Source: Methylibium sp035476815 (lineage in GTDB: Bacteria; Pseudomonadota; Gammaproteobacteria; Burkholderiales; Burkholderiaceae_C). Taken from it: DNA of 64,000 bases. The DNA lies in the NCBI GenBank assembly GCA_035476815.1, contig DATILD010000002.1:1-64000 (forward strand), written 5' to 3'. The position numbers were made by a program, and so were the translations under genes. The notes under the pieces are model-generated. The model did not search any database and was not told where the DNA came from. It worked only from the letters and a program-made list of their open reading frames with translations. How positions within the stretch are numbered: the first letter of the stretch is position 1; each line of letters opens with the position of its first letter. Below are positions 60,829-64,000 of the stretch, piece by piece.

Positions 60829-61514
60829 CGCTGGAACCGATCGTCGAAAGCCTGCCGCTCTACGCGAGCGGGCTCGCGACCACGCTGCAGCTGCTGGCGA
60901 TCTCGCTCGTCGCCGGCGGCGTGGTGGCGCTGCCGCTGGCGGTGGCGCGCGTGCATCCGGCGCGCTGGGTGCACGGGCCGGTCTGGGCCTTCACCTACGC
61001 GATCCGCGGCACGCCGCTGCTGGTGCAGCTCTTCCTCGTCTACTACGGGCTGGCGCAGTTCGAGGCGGTGCGCGACAGCGTCGCCTGGCCCTGGCTGCAG
61101 TCGGCCTGGTTCTGCGCCTGCCTGGCGTTCGCGATCAACACCTGCGCCTACACCACCGAGATCCTGGCCGGCGCGCTGCAGACCACCCCCCACGGCGAGG
61201 TCGAGGCGGCGCGCGCGCTCGGCCTGAGCCGCGCGCAGCTGTGGCGGCGCATCCTGCTCCCGTCGGCGCTGCGCCGCGCGCTGCCGGCCTATGGCAACGA
61301 GGTGGTGCTGATGCTGCACGGCACCGCGCTCGCCAGCGTCGTGACCCTGCTCGACCTGACCGGCGCGGCGCGCGAGGTCAACTCGCGCTTCTACCTGCCC
61401 TTCGAGGCCTTCCTGACCGCCGGCGCGATCTACCTCGCGGTGACGCTGGCGCTGGTGGGCCTGCAGCAGCTCCTCGAACGACGCTGGCTGGCGCACCTGC
61501 GGCCGCGCTCCTGA
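60825..61514 (+). CDS. aotM: Arginine/ornithine ABC transporter permease, AotM-like
   Basis: The 229-residue permease has the HisM/AotM pattern: YASGLATTLQLLAISLVAGG, YAIRGTPLLVQLFLVYYGLAQF and the coupling loop EAARALGLSRAQLWRRILLPSALRRALPAYGNEVVLMLHGTALAS. The GTG start overlaps the aotQ stop. It forms the heterodimeric pore with AotQ. Confidence 0.92.
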   Translation: MTLEPIVESLPLYASGLATTLQLLAISLVAGGVVALPLAVARVHPARWVHGPVWAFTYAIRGTPLLVQLFLVYYGLAQFEAVRDSVAWPWLQSAWFCACLAFAINTCAYTTEILAGALQTTPHGEVEAARALGLSRAQLWRRILLPSALRRALPAYGNEVVLMLHGTALASVVTLLDLTGAAREVNSRFYLPFEAFLTAGAIYLAVTLALVGLQQLLERRWLAHLRPRS

Positions 61515-61520
61515 ACCACC

Positions 61521-62636
61521 ATGCAACGCCACGACCACCCCCTGCCCGGCCGCACCCCCGGCACCGCGCGCCACCTGAGCAGCTTCCACTACGGGCCGAC
61601 CGGCGGCGCCAAGGTCTACGTGCAGGCGGCGCTGCACGCCGACGAGCTGCCCGGCATGCTGGTGGCCCACCACCTGCGCGAGCAGCTCGCGGCGCTCGAG
61701 GCCGCCGGCGCGCTGCGCGCCGAAGTGATCGTCGTGCCGGCGGCCAACCCGATCGGCCTGGCTCAGTGGCTGCTGCGCAGCCCGATCGGCCGCTTCGAGC
61801 TGGAGAGCGGCGAGAACTTCAACCGCCACTACGCGACGCTGCGCGACGCGGCCTGGCAGCGCATCGAGCCCGCGCTCGGCGCCGATGCGGCGGCCAATGC
61901 CGTGCTCGTGCGCGCCGCGCTGCGCGAGGCGGCCGCCGTGCTGCCGGCCGAGACCGAGCTGGCCGCGCTGCGCCGCACGCTGCTGCAGCTCGCCTGCGAC
62001 GCCGAGGTCGTGCTCGACCTGCACTGCGACGCCGAGGCCGTGATGCACCTCTACACCGGCACCGCGCTGTGGCCGCAGTGCGAACCGCTGGCGCGGCTGC
62101 TGGGCGCGCAGGCCACGCTGCTGGCCGACGAGTCCGGCGACCAGCCCTTCGACGAGGCCTGCTCGCAGCTCTGGTGGGAGCTGGCGGAGCGCGCCGGCCC
62201 GGCGCGGCCGATCCCGCTCGGCTGCCTGTCGGTCACGGTCGAACTGCGCGGCATGGCCGACGTCGATCACGCCACCGCGGCGCAGGACGCCGAGGCGCTG
62301 CTCGACTTCCTGATCCACCGCGGCTACGTCGACGGCCGCCCGGTCGTCATGCCGGCGCTGCTGCACGAGGCCACGCCGCTGGCCGGCTCGATGCCGGTCA
62401 CGGCGCCGGTCGGGGGCCTGCTGGCCTGGCACCGCGCGCCCGGCCGCTGGGTGCACGAGGGCGAACCGCTGGTCGACGTGATCGACCCGCTGGACGGCAC
62501 GCTGACCACGCTGGTCAGCCCGGTCGAGGGCCTGTTCTACGCCCGCGAGAACCTGCGCTTCGTCACCGCCGGCACGCGTGTCGCCAAGGTCGCCGGCCGC
62601 GAAGCCAGGCGCAGCGGCAAGCTGCTGAGCGCATGA
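61521..62636 (+). CDS. aotO: AstE/AspA-family zinc deacylase, AotO-like
   Basis: The 371-residue M14-like protein has zinc ligands H39 and E42 in LHADELPG and H168 in DLHCDAEA, plus the NPIGLAQ motif. Family members deacylate N-acyl amino acids (succinylglutamate, aspartoacyl), and P. aeruginosa AotO holds the same operon position. A C-terminal biotinyl-like beta domain (APVGGLLAWHRAPGRWVHEGEPL) is present. A role in processing a transported conjugated amino acid is plausible but unproven, and P. aeruginosa AotO itself has no assigned reaction. It overlaps aotP by four bases. Confidence 0.86.
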   Translation: MQRHDHPLPGRTPGTARHLSSFHYGPTGGAKVYVQAALHADELPGMLVAHHLREQLAALEAAGALRAEVIVVPAANPIGLAQWLLRSPIGRFELESGENFNRHYATLRDAAWQRIEPALGADAAANAVLVRAALREAAAVLPAETELAALRRTLLQLACDAEVVLDLHCDAEAVMHLYTGTALWPQCEPLARLLGAQATLLADESGDQPFDEACSQLWWELAERAGPARPIPLGCLSVTVELRGMADVDHATAAQDAEALLDFLIHRGYVDGRPVVMPALLHEATPLAGSMPVTAPVGGLLAWHRAPGRWVHEGEPLVDVIDPLDGTLTTLVSPVEGLFYARENLRFVTAGTRVAKVAGREARRSGKLLSA

Positions 62637-63403
62637 CGGCCGTCAAGCTCCAGGCCACCGACCTGCACAAGCGCTACGGCGCCCACGAGGTGCTCAAGGG
62701 CGTGTCGCTGACCGCCCGCGCCGGCGACGTGCTGACCGTGATCGGCTCCAGCGGCTCGGGCAAGAGCACGCTGCTGCGCTGCCTGAACCTGCTCGAGCAG
62801 CCGCACCGCGGCACGCTGAAGCTCGGCGACGAGGCACTGGCGCTGAAGCCCGACCGCGACGGCAGCCTGCGCGCCGCCGACGCGAAACAGCTGCAGCGCT
62901 GGCGCGCCCGGCTGGCGATGGTGTTCCAGAACTTCAACCTCTGGCAGCACCTGAGCGCGCTCGACAACGTCACCGAGGCGCCGATGCGCGTGCTGGGCCT
63001 GACGCGGACCCAGGCGGTGGAGCGCGCCCGCGCGCTGCTCGCGCGCGTCGGCGTCGGCCACCGCGAGGCGCTCTACCCGACCCACCTGTCGGGCGGCGAG
63101 CAGCAGCGCGTCGCGATCGCGCGCGCGCTGGCGATGGAGCCCGAGGTGATGCTGTTCGACGAGCCGACCTCGGCGCTCGACCCCGAGCTGGTCGGCGAGG
63201 TGCTCAAGGTGATGCGCGACCTGGCGGCCGAGGGCCGCACGATGATCGTCGTGACGCACGAGATGGGTTTCGCGCGCGAGGTCTCGAACCGCACGCTGTT
63301 CCTGCACCAGGGCGTGGTCGAGGAGGAAGGCCCGCCGTCCGAGGTGCTGGCGCGGCCGCGGAGCGAGCGGCTGCAGACCTTCCTGTCGGGCGGGCTGAAG
63401 TAG
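62633..63403 (+). CDS. aotP: Arginine/ornithine ABC transporter ATP-binding protein, AotP-like
   Basis: The 256-residue ATPase has Walker A GSSGSGKST at 38-46, the signature LSGGEQQRVAIARAL, Walker B VMLFDEPTSALDPEL and the switch histidine in VVTHEMGFAREV, typical of basic amino-acid importers (HisP/OccP). It closes the aotJQMOP operon. The stop is ten bases from the converging DUF599 gene. No argR-type regulator follows, unlike P. aeruginosa. Confidence 0.93.
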   Translation: MTAVKLQATDLHKRYGAHEVLKGVSLTARAGDVLTVIGSSGSGKSTLLRCLNLLEQPHRGTLKLGDEALALKPDRDGSLRAADAKQLQRWRARLAMVFQNFNLWQHLSALDNVTEAPMRVLGLTRTQAVERARALLARVGVGHREALYPTHLSGGEQQRVAIARALAMEPEVMLFDEPTSALDPELVGEVLKVMRDLAAEGRTMIVVTHEMGFAREVSNRTLFLHQGVVEEEGPPSEVLARPRSERLQTFLSGGLK

Positions 63404-63413
63404 CGGGTCGCGT

Positions 63414-64000
63414 TCAGGCGCCGCGCAGCATCTCCAGCACGTCGGAGCGGAACTCACGCCGGTACAGCACGAAGATCACGCCCACCGTCGCCAGCGCGAA
63501 CACCAGCGGCGAGATGAACCAGCCCATCGCCGCGAACGCCAGGTAGTAGCCGCGCAGGCCGTCGTTGAAGGTCTCGGCCGCCAGGCTCAGCACCCGGCCG
63601 GCGCGGCGCGCGAAGTCCTCGCGCGACAGGCTGGCGTCGGCGGCGAACTCGCGCGCGTCGGGCGCGGCGCCGACCATCATCGCGCCGAAGGTGTATTGGC
63701 GGATGCTCCAGGTGAAGCGGAAGAAGGTGTAGACGAAGATCCCCGTCAGCACCAGCAGCTTGAAGTCGAACACCAGCAGCGGCGTCTGCGCCGCGAACGG
63801 GATCTCGCGCACCAGCTCGGTGGCCTTCTCGGTGGTGCCCAGCACCGCCAGCAGGCCGCCGATGATCAGGATGGTGGTCGACGCGAAGAAGCTCGGGCTG
63901 TTGGCCAGCGTCTGCACGATGCTGCCGTCGACGATGCGCACCTCGCGCTGGGTGACCTGGAGCATCCACTGGTGGCGGATGCGCGAGGTCGCGGCCAGCA
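63414..64000 (-). CDS. DUF599 membrane protein, 5' end outside window
   Basis: The frame runs from the stop at 63414 to the window edge without interruption, encoding at least 195 residues. Motifs include LANSPSFFASTTILIIGGLLAVLG, YTFFRFTWSIRQYTFGAMMVGAAP and NDGLRGYYLAFAAMGWFISPLVFA, which match DUF599. At least three or four membrane helices are visible. Residues upstream of the internal Met (RIRHQW...) continue the family pattern, so the true start lies outside. Function is unknown. Confidence 0.85.
   Translation of the reverse strand, partial: LAATSRIRHQWMLQVTQREVRIVDGSIVQTLANSPSFFASTTILIIGGLLAVLGTTEKATELVREIPFAAQTPLLVFDFKLLVLTGIFVYTFFRFTWSIRQYTFGAMMVGAAPDAREFAADASLSREDFARRAGRVLSLAAETFNDGLRGYYLAFAAMGWFISPLVFALATVGVIFVLYRREFRSDVLEMLRGA

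Overview
The window is a very GC-rich chromosomal segment, almost certainly from a betaproteobacterium of the order Burkholderiales, probably the Rubrivivax/Leptothrix/Methylibium-like group. The main reasons are the gene order gyrA - DUF2059 - serC - pheA - tyrA - aroA/cmk fusion - rpsA - ihfB - lapA - lapB, a one-piece tmRNA with the tag ANDERFALAA, a PEP-CTERM protein, and very dense packing with ATGA/GTGA/TGATG overlaps. The assignment rests on gene order and family recognition, not on a database search.

Layout. 1-8.3 kb: a truncated EAL-domain protein, a membrane-anchored TAXI-type binding protein overlapping an NDH-2-like dehydrogenase, a long-form aminopeptidase P, a hybrid histidine kinase and an AIM24-family protein. 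8.4-12.7 kb: a tungstate/molybdate ABC operon (tupBCA plus an extra modA-like gene) diverging from a regulator that joins a ModE-type HTH to a periplasmic-binding-protein-like domain. 12.7-17.0 kb: a rhomboid protease with a long tail, a PEP-CTERM protein and small envelope or hypothetical genes. 17.05-20.09 kb: a visibly lower-GC segment (DUF4256, GFA, aqpZ, small ORFs) bounded by two direct 20-nt copies of the tmRNA T-arm; this may be an old island at the 3' end of ssrA. 20.1-26.3 kb: ssrA, a DUF748 protein, gph, ubiG and an OmpA-type lipoprotein. 26.6-38.9 kb: the housekeeping gyrA to lapB block. 39-49 kb: heptosyltransferase, GT4 and a complete legionaminic-acid-type nonulosonate pathway (legB, legC, legH, legI, legG, ptmE-like, legF) ending in an unusual protein with bacterial sialyltransferase-like motifs. 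49-51 kb: ADP-heptose genes on the opposite strand. 51-57.9 kb: ComEA-like, patatin, a small secreted protein, dnaE, DUF1304 and DM13. 58-63.4 kb: a Tat-exported cyanophycinase followed by a P. aeruginosa-like aotJQMOP arginine/ornithine uptake operon. A truncated DUF599 gene ends the window.

How it fits together. The LapA/LapB, WaaC, HldE1/HldE2 and GmhA genes all serve lipopolysaccharide assembly. The nonulosonate cluster is enclosed by them, so a legionaminic-acid-like decoration of LPS or another surface glycan is the most economical reading. The cyanophycinase next to arginine uptake suggests scavenging of Asp-Arg polymer. I found no CRISPR array, complete insertion sequence, integrase or tRNA gene.
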